A DNA stretch of 64,000 nt from Nipponacmea schrenckii (Eukaryota; Mollusca; Gastropoda; Lottiidae), in contig JAUJPP010000005.1 of assembly GCA_030562195.1 (NCBI GenBank), forward strand, positions 372,001 to 436,000. Direction: 5' to 3'. Made by a program: the position numbers and the translations under genes. The notes below the pieces were generated by a model. The model did not search any database and was not told the origin of the DNA. It saw only the letters and a list, made by a program, of their open reading frames with translations. Shown in pieces: positions 34,900 through 46,391 of the stretch. Each line of letters begins with the position of its first letter. Within the stretch, counting starts at the first letter, position 1.

Positions 34900-37800
34900 A
34901 CAATGTTTTACATGTTAGTACATGTGAGTTGATATCATAATCTTGGAAGTTAATATCATAGTTTTGTAAGTTGATATCATAATCTTGGAAGTTAATACCA
35001 TAGTTTTGTAAGTTGATATTATAATCTTGGAAGTTAATACCATAGTTTTGTAAGTTGATATTATAATCCTGGAAGTTAATACCATAGTTTTGTAAGTTAA
35101 TATTATAATCTTGGAAGTTAATACCATAGTTTTGTAAGTTAATATCATAATCTTGGAAGTTAATACCATAGTTTTGTAAGTTAATATATAATCTTGGAAG
35201 TTAATACCATAGTTTTGTAAGTTAATACCATAGTTTTGTAAGTTAATACCATAGTTTTGTAAGTTAATACCATAGTTTTGTAAGTTAATATCATAATCCT
35301 GGAAGTTAATACCATAGTTTTGTAAGTTAATATCATAATCTTGGAAGTTAATACCATAGTTTTGTAAGTTAATATTATAATCCTGGAAGTTAATACCATA
35401 GTTTTGTAAGTGAATATCATAATCTTGGAAGTTAATACCATAGTTTTGTAAGTTGATATCATAATCTTGGAAGTTAATACCATAGTTTTGTAAGTTAATA
35501 CCATAGTTTTGTAAGTTAATATTATAATCTTGGAAGTTAATACCATAGTTTTGTAAGTTAATATCATAATCTTGGAAGTTAATACCATAGTTTTGTAAGT
35601 TAATACCATAGTTTTGTAAGTGAATATCATAATCTTGGAAGTTAATACCATAGTTTTGTAAGTTAATATCATAATCTTGGAAGTTAATACATAGTTTTGT
35701 AAGTTAATATCATAAGTTCTTGGAAGTTAATACCATAGTTTTGTAAGTTATATCATAATCTTGGAAGTTAATACCATAGTTTTGTAAGTTAATATTATAA
35801 TCTTGGAAGTTAATACCATAGTTTTGTAAGTTGATATCATAATCTTGGAAGTTAATACCATAGTTTTGTGAGTAATATCATAATCTTGGAAGTTAATACC
35901 ATAGTTTTGTAAGTTAATATCATAATCTTGGAAGTTAATACCATAGTTTTGTAAGTTAATATCATAATCTTGGAAGTTAATACCATAGTTTTGTAAGTTA
36001 ATATTATAATCTTGGAAGTTAATACCATAGTTTTGTAAGTTAATATCATAATCTTGGAAGTTAATACCATAGTTTTGTAAGTTGATATATAATCTTGGAA
36101 GTTAATACCATAGTTTTGTAAGTTAATATCATAATCTTGGAAGTTAATACCATAGTTTTGTAAGTTAATACCATAGTTTTGTAAGTTAATATTATAATCT
36201 TGGAAGTTAATACCATAGTTTTGTAAGTTAATATCATAATCTTGGAAGTTAATACCATAGTTTTGTAAGTTAATATCATAATCTTGGAAGTTAATATCAT
36301 AATCTGTGAGTTAATATCATAATCTTGGAAGTTAATACCATAGTTTTGTAAGTTAATATCATAATCTTGGAAGTTAATACCATAGTTTTGTAAGTTAATG
36401 TCATAATCTTGGAAGTTAATACCATAGTTTTGTAAGTTAATATTATAATCTTGGAAGTTAATACCATAGTTTTGTAAGTTAATATTAAAATCTTGGAAGT
36501 TAATACCATAGTTTTGTAAGTTAATATCATAATCTTGGAAGTTAATACCATAGTTTTGTAAGTTAATATTATAATCTTGGAAGTTAATACCATAGTTTTG
36601 TAAGTTAATATTATAATCTTGGAAGTTAATACCATAGTTTTGTAAGTTAATATTATAATCTTGGAAGTTAATATCATAGTTTTGTAAGTTAATATTATAA
36701 TCCTGGAAGTTAATACCATAGTTTTGTAAGTTAATATTATAATCTTGGAAGTTAATACCATAGTTTTGTAAGTTAATATTATAATCTTGGAAGTTAATAC
36801 CATAGTTTTGTAAGTTTATATCCATAATCTTGGAAGTTAATATCATAGTTTTGTAAGTTAATATTATAATCTTGGAAGTTAATACCATAGTTTTGTAAGT
36901 TAATATTATAATCTTGGAAGTTAATACCATAGTTTTGTAAGTTAATATCATAATCTGTAAGTTAATATTATAATCTTGGAAGTTAATATTATAATCTTGG
37001 AAGTTAATACCTTAGTTTTGTAAGTTAATATTATAATCTTGGAAGTTAATACCTTAGTTTTGTAAGTTAATGTTATAATTTTGGAAGTTAATATCATAGT
37101 TTTGTAAGTTAATATCATAGTTTTGTAAGTTAATATCATAATCTTGGAAGTTAATATTATAATCTTGGAAGTTAATACCTTAGTTTTGTAAGTTAATATT
37201 ATAATCTTGGAAGTTAATACCTTAGTTTTGTAAGTTAATATTATAAACTTGGAAGTTAATATTATAATTTTTGAAGTTTATACCATAGTTTTGTAAGTTA
37301 ATATCATAATCTGTGAGTTAATATTATAGTTTTCTAAGTTAATGTTATAATCTTGGAAGTTAATACCATAGTTTTGTAAGTTAATATTATAATCTTGGAA
37401 GTTAATACCATAGTTTTGTAAGTTAATATCATAATCTGTGAGTTAATATCATAATCTTGGAAGTTAATACCATAGTTTTGTAAGTTAATATTATAATCTT
37501 GGAAGTTAATACCATAGTTTTGTAAGTTAATATCATAATCTTGGAAGTTAATATCATAGTTTTGTAAGTTAATATTATAATCTTGGAAGTTAATACCATA
37601 GTTTTGTAAGTTAATATTATAATCTTGGAAGTTAATACCATAGTTTTGTAAGTTAATATTATAATCTTGGAAGTTAATGCCATAGTTTTGTAAGTTAATA
37701 TCATAATCTTGGAAGTTAATATCATAGTTTTGTAAGTTAATATTATAATCTTAGAAGTTAATACCATAGTTGTGTAAGTTAATATCATAATCTTGGAAGT

Positions 37801-38198
37801 TAATACCATAGTTTTGTAAGTTAATATCATAATCTTGGAAGTTAATACCATAGTTTTGTAAGTTGATATTATAATCCTGGAAGTTAATACCATAGTTTTG
37901 TAAGTTAATATTATAATCTTGGAATTTAATATCATAGTTTTGTAAGTTAATATTGTAATCTTGGAATTTAATATCATAGTTTTGTAAGTTAATATTATAA
38001 TCTTGGAATTTAATATCATAGTTTTGTAAGTTAATATTGTAATCTTGGAAGTTAATACCATAGTTTTGTAAGTTAATATTATAATCTTGGAATTTAATAT
38101 CATAGTTTTGTAAGTTAATATTGTAATCTTGGAATTTAATATCATAGTTTTGTAAGTTAATATTGTAATCTTGGAAGTTAATATGATAGTTTTATAAG
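34900..38198. repeat. 42-bp satellite array (dimer of 21-bp monomers), locus 1
   Basis: The unit is GTTAATACCATAGTTTTGTAA followed by GTTAATATCATAATCTTGGAA. The two 21-bp halves are clearly related, so the 42-bp unit is a small higher-order repeat. Local runs of the first monomer alone occur (35220-35280). Long - frames (periodic TYKTMVLTSKI) exist only because 42 is a multiple of three; scattered single-base indels break them. The right part (37900-38180) has a distinct variant set (GGAATTTAATATCATAG). The array is interrupted at TTAA 38199 by the transposon and resumes at 46388. Confidence 0.96.
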
Positions 38199-38202
38199 TT
38201 AA

Positions 38203-38216
38203 GGGGGTTGACAACC
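38203..38216 (+). repeat. Left terminal inverted repeat of the TTAA transposon
   Basis: GGGGGTTGACAACC immediately after TTAA. The next base differs from the right end, so the perfect repeat is 14 bp (16 if the inner AA of TTAA is counted as element). Confidence 0.93.
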
Positions 38217-39024
38217 CTAAACCTATGTACAAAAAATAGACGATTTCAACCACTTCTTTTCCACCTATCTGAAATATTTAAATATCAATGGAAAGAGGGG
38301 ACTTTCAGCTATCCAAAAATATATAATTTATTTCTTTATGACATTTCAACTTTAAGAAATAGGGTATGAAAGATGAACGAAAAAAACGTCAATTATTCCC
38401 TTAAAATTAGTATATCTACTAGGCTATTTAATATAGAAGGTTGAAATTTTGCACAACGCAAGTCTACATGTATCTCTACAAAATTACGTTGGCTTTTTGG
38501 AAAATTTTGTTTTGTTTTGAAGATATTGATAGAAATCAAAATTTTGCGAGTGCATTTACGAAAAATTGAATTTTTAAAAAACTATTCATTTTATAAAAAA
38601 AAGCCAACGTAAAGTTTTAGAGGACATCGTAAGCTTTAGCTGAAGCCAAAGTTTGTAAAAATCGGATAAATTGTAAGCGAGATATGCTTTTGGAAAAATG
38701 GCATTTTTTTTTCAACATTTTGCAAACACATGTAAACCTTACGTAATTAACGATCATGTTGTTAAAAGATTGTCTTTCATGCTGTAGAAATCTTTAAGCA
38801 CCTTTTAGGCATCGATATGCACCGATATCCACATAATTGGAGTGCTAAAACAATGGATTAGCACATGTCAAAACCCTTCCACCCACCAATCATAAGATTT
38901 TCTTTGTTTACATATGACGTAATGATTTATGGGACATCACGTGACTTCTGGATTCCCCCGATACACAAACTCTTACTTCGCGTGCCGATATTAACAATTC
39001 CGTCATATCGTAACTCTAGTAGCG

Positions 39025-39049
39025 CAGAGTTATCGTTCTTGCGGGACGG
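39025..39049 (+). promoter_or_regulatory. Promoter-proximal inverted element, YqaJ-gene side
   Basis: CAGAGTTATCGTTCTTGCGG plus GACGG lies about 70 bp before the YqaJ-gene ATG and is the near-exact inverse of 46062-46086, which precedes the transposase ATG. ACTTCCGG, an ETS-type motif, follows at 39057-39064. Position and symmetry suggest a shared promoter or transposase-binding subterminal repeat; the function is inferred. Confidence 0.55.
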
Positions 39050-39121
39050 TGTGTTTACTTCCGGTTGTCACGTTAGGAGCCTAGACGATAGACCGCGAAT
39101 TTCTTAAATTGTATTTTAATT

Positions 39122-41615
39122 ATGAATTCACTAGTTACATCCACGAAATCTATGTCCTTAACACCAAGAACAACCGTGGAAGATATTCTAAATTTCAACA
39201 AAACAGAAATACATCATTTTCTCAGGTCAAATAACTTGAAAATCAGCGGAAACAAACTGACACTTGCCCAGCGTGTTGTTGATGCCATAAGATCGCACAC
39301 GATAAGTGGTTCTATTGAGAAGTCTGATACGGATTTAGCTAATGTCAACCCGTTATGTGAGGACAGCACCCCTGCAATATCAGAGCTATCGTCGGGCTGG
39401 ACCGGAAAATCTGTCAATTTCCCTAAAGTGACCATCAATGAAATCGAGAAATACCTCCTTCATAGTAGCCACAGGACGGAAGATGCTGGTAAAATGCAAT
39501 GTTATAGGCAGTATATCAGGGGATTGAATTTCTACAAGGAAGGCTATATTCATAAACTGATGTTGAATGAAATATCTGACAATAGCCAACTGTGTTATGT
39601 ACGTTCCAAGTGTTATCCTTCTATGCAACAAGGTTTATATGAGCAGTGGATGTTGGTAACAAAAGAGGGTCCCTTTCAAGTTGTGAAAGCTAACTGCACA
39701 TGTCCTGCAGGGTAAGTATATTGCCACTAAGAAGAAGGCCAAATAAAAAAAATAATTGGTTATCGCCCTTGCTCCTGGGAAAGGACTTTAAAAAGTTATT
39801 ATATAGGCCCAGATCTATATGAAAGAATGAGTCTTTACTAGGGCTTATGAAATGCGTTCACGCTCTGATAGTGCAGACCCGAGACATGCTAGGCCCTAAT
39901 TGTGTACTCTCTGTAAACAGAAAAAGCACAGGACTTGTAGCTCACACATGGCACATTTGCACTTGGAAGCATCAAATATATAAGTAGGCCTACCGTGCCA
40001 TGTTTTAAAATGGAATAGCATTTTCTATGGTAGGTTTTCTATACAAACGGATGTTAAAGGGAAACTATCCTCTATTTTGTCGATGATTCATCTAATAGAT
40101 TGTGTTTTCCTCATCCCAACCCACCCAGCAAAAAAAAAAAAATGAAGTCTGTAACTTGAGTAATGCCCTTTTATTCACACAGGATGTGACGTCATTTCTG
40201 GTCTAGTCGCAATACCCAGACGTAAATGATAACTCTTCGCAAATCAGACTTGTCATTTATGCCTAGGTATTTGTGACTAGACCAGAATTGATGCACATCC
40301 TGTGTGATTTAAAGAGCATTACTAGGGTTACAGACATCAAAATGTTTGCTGGGTGGGTTGAGATGATGAACACACAATCCATTAGATGAATCATCAATTA
40401 AAAAGAGGATGGTTCCCTTTAATTGTAGTACAGGAAGTAAATTTTTTACAACATTTATATATTTCAGCTGTGGAGAAGGGTGTACCCACATTGCAGGCCT
40501 TCTATTTGCACTTGAGGGGCGGCCTTCAACAGACGAGATAGAAGATCTGGCATGTACCTCCAAACCCTGCCAATGGAATCAGCCGAGTAAAAGAAAAAAG
40601 AGTCCAGGCCAATAACTGATATCAGCTTTAAACGGATTAGATATGAGGATACTTTAAAGGTGAAAGATAAGAAAACTGCAAAATATGATGTAGATAGCGT
40701 TTCATTCAGAAACTCGTTGTGCGCAAAATTGGGAAATAGCTCAAGGGCAGTTTTATTTGACATTATCCCTCCAGTGCAAAACAGTTGTGTCGAGGTTGAA
40801 AGTGACTTAAATATTTCAAACTTTGAAGAAGTAGAAACTAGTGCACATGCTGTTTTTGAATCTGATCGATTTATTGATTTAATTGGTACTTTGAAAAATG
40901 AAAACATTTCTCAATCAGATTTCGCAGGTTTTGTGTCCACATGTAAGGAAAATATCATTGATGAAATTCAAGTTAGGACCAAGGGTCAACATGACAATCC
41001 TTTGTGGATATCTGCACGCACCGGTAGGATAACAGCTTCTATTTTTCATGATATCAAAACTAAAAAGGATACTACTAAACCTGATAACATTGTTCAGAAA
41101 GTGTTAGGTGAGAGCAAATCATTTGAAAATAGTGCTGTTGCATGGGGTAGAAAACAAGAACCAATTGCTAAAAAAGGTATAAAGCATACAAAAAACTGAA
41201 AGAAGATAAAAAGGTGCATATATCAGACATGGGCTTAGTGCTTTCTGCAGAATATTCTTACCTGGGTGCAAGTCCAGATGGATTAGTGAGCTGTGGGTCT
41301 GACCAATATCTTATTGAAATTAAATGTCCATACAAATGGAGGAACAGTTCATTAATTAGAGCTTGTGAAGACAAAGAATTTTGTTGTTTTGTTGATGACA
41401 ATGGAAAAATGCAGCTTAAGAAAACCCATAGGTATTACACTCAAATTCAGGGGCAAATGGGTGTCTGCAGATTGCAAAAGTGTGACTTTACAATTTATAC
41501 AGTGACAGATTTTGTTATAATAACAGTGGAATTTGACAAGTTGTTCTGGGAAAGTCTACTAGATCAGCTAACGGGATTTTATGCCACTGAAATTATTCCT
41601 AAGATATGTGTTTAG
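39122..41615 (+). pseudogene. SAP-SWIM-YqaJ nuclease-like protein of the TTAA transposon (two frameshifts)
   Basis: Exon 1 is 39122-39711 and exon 2 starts at 40468. Donor GCAGG|GTAAGT and acceptor TTTCAG|CTGTGG join to read CTCPAGCGEGCTHIAGLL, a SWIM zinc finger (CxC...CxH). N-terminal residues 20-60 (VEDILNFNKTEIHHFLRSNN) resemble a SAP DNA-binding domain. The C-terminal YqaJ-like exonuclease fold shows AGRITAS-like TGRITASIFHDI, YLGASPDGLVSC, LIEIKCPYKW and YYTQIQGQMGVC, with the expected Asp, Glu-x-Lys and Gln catalytic positions. Frame is lost at about 40609 (SPG to PITDISFKRIRYE) and at about 41176 (EPIAKK to YKAYKKLKED). Either mutation or assembly indels could explain this. YqaJ-family proteins are lambda-exonuclease-like; here it probably processes transposon or repair intermediates. 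Confidence 0.85.
40054..40422. mobile_element. Foldback MITE at TTAA, copy 1 (inside the YqaJ-gene intron)
   Basis: Starts TTAAAGGGAAACTATCCTCT and ends GAGGATGGTTCCCTTTAA. Nearly the whole length is palindromic (GATTCATCTAATAGATTGTG with its inverse; CACACAGGATGTGACGTCAT with ATCCTGTGTG). It sits in the 39712-40467 intron and was probably tolerated there. Sister copy at 42487-42859. Confidence 0.87.
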
Positions 41616-43255
41616 CCTATAATTATCACTTGATCACTCATGTCAGCTGAATGTTTTTTCTTTCATACTGTATCATTGAAGAAGAAAAAAAATTAAACCT
41701 ATCTACTGCCTCTAAGATTCAACATAAAATTTTAATTCTCAATCTTGGTCAATAAGAATATCTGTGGACTTTCCATTACAGGATCCCTTTAAAATTCTTT
41801 AAATAAAAAGTAAGCAATTATAACACTTTTAGTATATTGATGAATATATTATACTCAAATTGAAATTTAATGTTTTTCGTAGAGGCAGTATATTCCTTTA
41901 AAGTACATGTAGTATGTTTTTATAATTTGAGCTTTTATACTTTAACTTCAGTGAAGAACAACAAAAGGTAGGCAGTTTGTTTAATTTCTGCTGATATGGT
42001 ATAAGCTTATATGGATACAATATCCACACATATTTGATGGTTGTCTTGACTTGAGAAAGGCTTAGTAAAGTTGAAAGTACCATTTCTTTGAAAGTGATAA
42101 AATAAAACAAACAAATATATTTTCACATTTTAATCTGTTTAATTAATTTTCTTGAAAAAAATAAACAGTAACTGTATATCTTTTAAATCTTTATAAATTA
42201 ATTTTGTTCTATATGTACAATATTTAGAAATTCATAATTAGGTATTAATTGCGTACCATTTGTATGATGTACAAAAGATTGTAAAGAGGTTTTCTCAGTT
42301 TTGTATGTGTATCAGGCTCACTGATAGGATTATAATTTTTAATCAGACATCTGCATTTGTGAAATTTAACCAAAATTATGTACTTTAAGACGTCAACCAA
42401 TAAAATTTGCTTTTTTTCACATAAAATTTCAATTTTCAAACTTGGCCAATAAGAGTTTATTGTCATTAGTGGATTTACCAGGTGTCTTAAAAGGAAACTA
42501 TCCTCTATTTAATTGATGATTCATCTAATAGATTGTGTTTTCCTCATCTCAACCTACCCAACAACAAAAAAATTTTGATGTCTGTAACCTGAGTTATGCC
42601 CTTTAATACACACAGGATGTGACGTCATTTCTGGTCTAGTCGCATATAACCAGACATAAATGACCAGTCTGATGTGCACAAACAGTTATCATTTACGTCT
42701 GGGTATTTGCGACTAAACTAGAAATGACATCACATCCTGTGTGAATTAAAGGGCGTAACTCGGGTTACAGACATCCAAATGTTTTTTTGTTGGTTGAGTT
42801 AAGGAAAACACAATCTATTAGATGAATCATCGATTATATAGAGGATAGTTTCCCTTTAAATGCATAAAAATTATATGTATTTGATAAATCTACAAAATCA
42901 GTTTTTCAATAAAAATAGTAGTTTCATGAAAAATTATTTAGTTTTCTGTTGTATAGTTGCAATACTAGGTTAGTCCATTGATAAATATATACTCTTTTTG
43001 GCTCAGGATTCAAATTTTATGTTAATATTATTCCCTTATTATCTTTTAAATATGAAATATAATAGCCATTGTTTTACAATGAAATATTTATGTGTACATA
43101 AAAAATAATGCAAAAAATACATCTCCCATTGTCCAAATCTTTCATTCTTCATTTTGTTACAGAAGCTTATCAAATTTTTGCAGAGAAATGTACAAAAAAA
43201 GAAATACAGGTTTGAAAAGTATAACTTTATATCAACCATGTACATATATTCAGTC
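41616..43255. other. Intergenic region between convergent transposon genes
   Basis: AT-rich, no gene. Contains only the second foldback MITE (42487-42859). Polyadenylation-type AATAAA signals occur on + (41802) for the YqaJ gene. Confidence 0.6.
42487..42859. mobile_element. Foldback MITE at TTAA, copy 2
   Basis: TTAAAAGGAAACTATCCTCT to GAGGATAGTTTCCCTTTAA, with the same internal palindromes as 40054-40422 and modest divergence. TTAA is present at both ends, consistent with a TTAA-specific or TA-specific mobiliser. Confidence 0.87.
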
Positions 43256-45113
43256 TTACTCAGAAACAAGTGGGGGAAGCAAATTTGTCATTGCAGTACA
43301 AACAAAGAATATGTGATCCGCAAAGTCACTGATGGCTAAAGGCATGACACCCTGCAGAATTCGGAAATTTTTTATTTGCTCCATCTTTCGCTCGACATAA
43401 ATCCGTGCTGAGGCAATTCTTCTAGTAGTTTCTACTTCAGCCTTGCTGAATTGAATCTTGCTCTTAAAAGGCGGACAGTACAATTTCACACCTAACGGTT
43501 TCAAGTCTGACGAACCTGCATTCAGAGACCACTCAAGGGAATATTCAAAAACGGTCGCGAGTGAATGTGGCCTCTTTAGAGAGGAACTGCAAAACCATTT
43601 CGTTTTGACGTTTTGGAAATCATAGGATCTTACTTTTACTCATACATGTATAGTTTCTACTGCTTGTGCATGCTATCTCCTATCTACCGACGGGATACTC
43701 TATTTTGTCGTATTTTATTTTTTTTTAGATACCAAAGTTCTCACAGTTATTATCGTTTTCAAAGTCAAAATTCTCTACCTTAAATCAATAAGATATCCTT
43801 CTTTACTTGCATTTTAATTGCCCGGTAACACGCTTTATTCCATTTTCACCTGATTAATATGTTTTTATAACAACATCCGGTATACCCTACTTTCGCTTTC
43901 TGATCAAATTTACGGTAGTCTAAATTTTACCAAAAACGAAATATTGAAGCCTTGACAGTACTTTATAATAATTGTCAATATGATGATATCTTTCAATATT
44001 AATCAGCAACAAGCTATAAAATTAATCTGTAGAAGATTATCTAATTACCGATTAGCTATAATCTCATTGAATATCACCGACGCGTGAACTTGATTATTGT
44101 TACGGGAGATAATCAAAAGTGTCATGGTCGCTTAATTGAGTTATTTTAATCAATTGGGAGTATAAATACATGGCCGCTGGTCGCGTAATGAAGGTGGCCG
44201 CTTATTAGTCGATAATTACATTGAAAACTCGTAGGGGGGAATTTATTGTGGTCGTTTATTGAAGGTGGGTTCTTAATAAAGGTGGTCGTATGAGCAGGAT
44301 ATACTGATGAATAAAACCTTTATCAACCATCGCTGCATCTCCTTTATGAAGTTGTTCAAAAAGTCCACTATTTCTTGTGATTTCCACATCTGAAGTAGAT
44401 CCAGGCCACAATTTTGAAACTAAAACAACTGCTCCAGTCATGCTCACTCCAACCAATGCCTTGAAAGTATTGTGCGACTTGTAGCTCGAATAAGTTAAAG
44501 ATTTATTCTCCAGTGATGAAGGGCTCTGAATAAATACTTCAGTACAGTCCAGTACAATTCTAGTGTCTGAAAATTTTTCAAAACATTTTGGAATATGGGC
44601 TTGCAAAACATCCAGTTCTGGAAGAGCAACAAGTGAACGCATACACTTACAATATCCAAGAATTGAAAATCTTTGAGATAGCACCTGCAGAAATTTTAAA
44701 ACGTAATTCTAAATCCTTGACAAGTAATCCAAGCCTCAGTCTCATCATCACCATTAAAAACTCATCAACACGCCGCAACTTGTGTTTTCGACCTAAACTG
44801 TTCATGTTCATTTCACCAACAGATTCTGTACACAACTTGTCAGCACCATGTTCCATTAAAGATTCAAACAAAGCCTGGAATGTAGTAAAGTCAGGTAGTC
44901 CAGTGTAGAACGCAATCAATTCATTGGAATGCTTAATACTTTCTATCACAATTTCTGGCAAATTAACACCTACTTCCACAGATACACTAGGTTGGTTGCA
45001 TGTTTGTGTAGACTTGGTAAATCCTGTTTCAGCTACTGTCTCCTCTTCCTGACCACCCAATTTTGTGTCACCTGCAGATTCTGGCTTTATATTCTCCCTT
45101 TTCTGGGCATACC
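43256..45113 (-). pseudogene. DDE_Tnp_4-type transposase of the TTAA transposon, interrupted by a MITE
   Basis: Reading on -, an exon begins after the acceptor TTGTTGCAG|G at about 45113 (YAQKRENIKPESAGDTKLGG). It continues through YTGLPDFTTFQALFESLM and an HTH-like LRRVDEFLMVMMRLRLGLLV...SAGAISKIFNSWI. A frameshift near 44662 moves to YCKCMRSLVALPELDVL. The catalytic part shows RIVLDCTEVFIQSPSS, WPGSTSDVEITRNSG and AAMVDKGF. A 784-bp MITE then cuts the gene (43515-44298). Beyond it, SSDLKPLGVKLYCPPFKSKI and ARIYVERKMEQIKNFRIL supply the final catalytic Glu, down to LPPLVSE and stop. All DDE residues are therefore present but split over disrupted segments. THAP DNA-binding exon upstream at 45748-46032. 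Confidence 0.88.
43515..44298. mobile_element. 784-bp MITE (Y family) disrupting the transposase
   Basis: Ends CCTGCATTCAGAGACCACTC and the inverse of CCTGCTCATACGACCACC are imperfect inverted repeats. The interior shares GCGACCAGCG, CGACTAATAAGCG and AATTCCCCCCTA blocks with repeat Y at 15764-16250. It sits between the codons for DKGFIHQY and SSDLKPLG, i.e. between the second and third catalytic regions. No clear target duplication. Confidence 0.78.
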
Positions 45114-45203
45114 TGCAACAATATTAAAGTATATCTAAACCCAATATTTTGCTTAATAATCTTTAATTCAAATGCTTTAGTTGAATCCTTCAGAATTAGT
45201 AGA

Positions 45204-45376
45204 GAGGAGCTGCGTTGGCTCAGTGGGTTAAACGCTTGCCCTTTGGATTTTTCAGAAATCGAAAGAATGCAGTCCCATGCCGCTGTCCTCATTGCACGCT
45301 ACATGTCGTTGTCCGTCTTTATTAGCCAGTAAGAAGCAGAAGAATAGGATGTAAGACTGTACTCATTCATTTCTAC
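45204..45376 (+). mobile_element. tRNA-derived SINE, internally deleted copy
   Basis: Same family as 26344-26711: GGAGCTGCGTTGGCTCAG, then TGCCGCTGTCC, ATTGCACGCTACATGTCG, GTCTTTATTAGCC and a CATTCATTTC tail. It lacks the box B region and most of the body. The 9-bp duplication ATTAGTAGA flanks it at 45195-45203 and 45377-45385. It lies in the transposase intron between the THAP and catalytic exons. Confidence 0.88.
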
Positions 45377-45747
45377 ATTAGTAGAAAATGAATTGGCAGT
45401 TTGAAATCCTACTTTCCAACAACTCTTTGGTTAATGAAGATGGGCAAAGGTCATGCAATTGGCAAGGAGGAAAATGGCATTAGCCAACTCTTAATATTAC
45501 CGGTATGTGATTTCCAGTTGTTGTGATATCTTTAATGAGTAAAGCAAGTACCATATTGGTTTTTTTATGTTATGGTTTTTTTTTTAATAATCTAATCAGA
45601 GCGATCAGACTGACAAGGGTCATTCAGCTGAATAGGCCTATGGCTAATCCGAACAGTAGGCCTAATATGAACAAACTAGACTATATTAAACTCACGAATG
45701 ATGATGTAGATCAAATTTACTGGTGCTTTTGTCCTCGGCTTCAATTC

Positions 45748-46032
45748 TCATGCGTCTTTGCTTTTGACTGGTTTAGCTTCTCTCTGTGGCAAGTTTTCTG
45801 TCGGTATTTTATTCCGGTTTATCGAATTTGGTCCAATACCGTCCCTGAAGTGGTCCGAACAAACACGGGTATATGAGGTTGGTTTCCAGTTTTTTCTACT
45901 GATCGCCCTAATCCACGCTTTCCTGGTGTACTGTTCAGTTGGAAGTTTATGTAAAGTTACTTTTTTACCAAATTTACCGACTCTCTTACAGTAATTATGA
46001 CATCCAAAGATGCAGCAGTAATCTTTCCCCAT
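45748..46032 (-). CDS. THAP zinc-finger exon of the TTAA transposon transposase
   Basis: The 94-codon frame starts MGKDYCCIFGCHNYCKR and has the THAP C2CH layout: a Cys pair at residues 7 and 11, TLHKLPTEQYTRKAWIRAI with the invariant Pro and Trp, then RVCSDHF supplying the last Cys and His. THAP domains of this kind recognise transposon ends. The ATG is only ~15 bp downstream of a CCGGAAGT motif. The frame meets a TGA at its end, 30 bp before a possible ACCA|GTAAAT donor. The link to the exon at 45113 therefore needs either read-through correction or a donor I cannot identify. Family assignment secure, gene model tentative. Confidence 0.85.
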   Translation of the reverse strand: MGKDYCCIFGCHNYCKRVGKFGKKVTLHKLPTEQYTRKAWIRAISRKNWKPTSYTRVCSDHFRDGIGPNSINRNKIPTENLPQREAKPVKSKDA

Positions 46033-46061
46033 TATTTACATTGGCACCGGAAGTCGATATA

Positions 46062-46086
46062 CCGTCCCGCAAGAACGACAACTCTG
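46062..46086 (-). promoter_or_regulatory. Promoter-proximal inverted element, transposase side
   Basis: Inverse of 39025-39049 with one mismatch, about 30 bp upstream of the THAP ATG. CCGGAAGT lies between them at 46047-46054. See the partner element for interpretation. Confidence 0.55.
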
Positions 46087-46373
46087 GCGTGACGTAATTA
46101 CGAAAATCCGGAATAACTGACCGGCAAACGTAGAGAATGTTTATTTAGCCGATGACGTTGTAATCACAAATGTCAACTGACAACGTAATTTGTACGTCTA
46201 CATAGAGGAATACCCCGTTTTGTTCTATAAATAGATTATCTTCACGGAGGGATATCAGACGAACTACTGAAGCGATTGAGCTAAAATTTTTACTAGATGA
46301 GTTTCTTTTAATGCCAAATAGAATGGATATAAACTTAATACGTTTCTTGATTGAAATACACCTCGAACGATAA

Positions 46374-46387
46374 GGTTGTCAACCCCC
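46374..46387 (-). repeat. Right terminal inverted repeat of the TTAA transposon
   Basis: GGTTGTCAACCCCC followed by TTAA. The same end with TTAA is found at 18938-18955 on the deleted derivative. Confidence 0.93.
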
Positions 46388-46391
46388 TTAA

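Larger units (their letters stand above)
38203..46387. mobile_element. 8.2-kb TTAA-flanked two-gene DNA transposon (THAP-DDE transposase and YqaJ nuclease)
   Basis: Terminal repeats GGGGGTTGACAACC (38203-38216) and GGTTGTCAACCCCC (46374-46387) are exact inverses, flanked by TTAA at 38199-38202 and 46388-46391. Satellite continues on both sides, and the uninterrupted version is present at 60000-60003. A SAP-SWIM-YqaJ gene runs rightward and a THAP/DDE_Tnp_4-type transposase runs leftward, converging near 43.2 kb. Two foldback MITEs (40054, 42487), a SINE (45204) and a 784-bp MITE (43515) are nested inside. The TTAA target and THAP domain recall Kolobok; the YqaJ partner recalls ISL2EU. I leave the superfamily open. 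Both genes are broken, so it is non-autonomous now. Confidence 0.9.

Noticed and set aside
34915..38253. Long - strand open frames with a periodic LTYKTMVLTSKI sequence
   Set aside because: They are translations of the 42-bp satellite, broken at every indel, with no independent coding evidence.
45523..45994. + strand frames of 78-117 codons near the THAP exon
   Set aside because: Antisense to the THAP coding exon, which has a clear domain signature.
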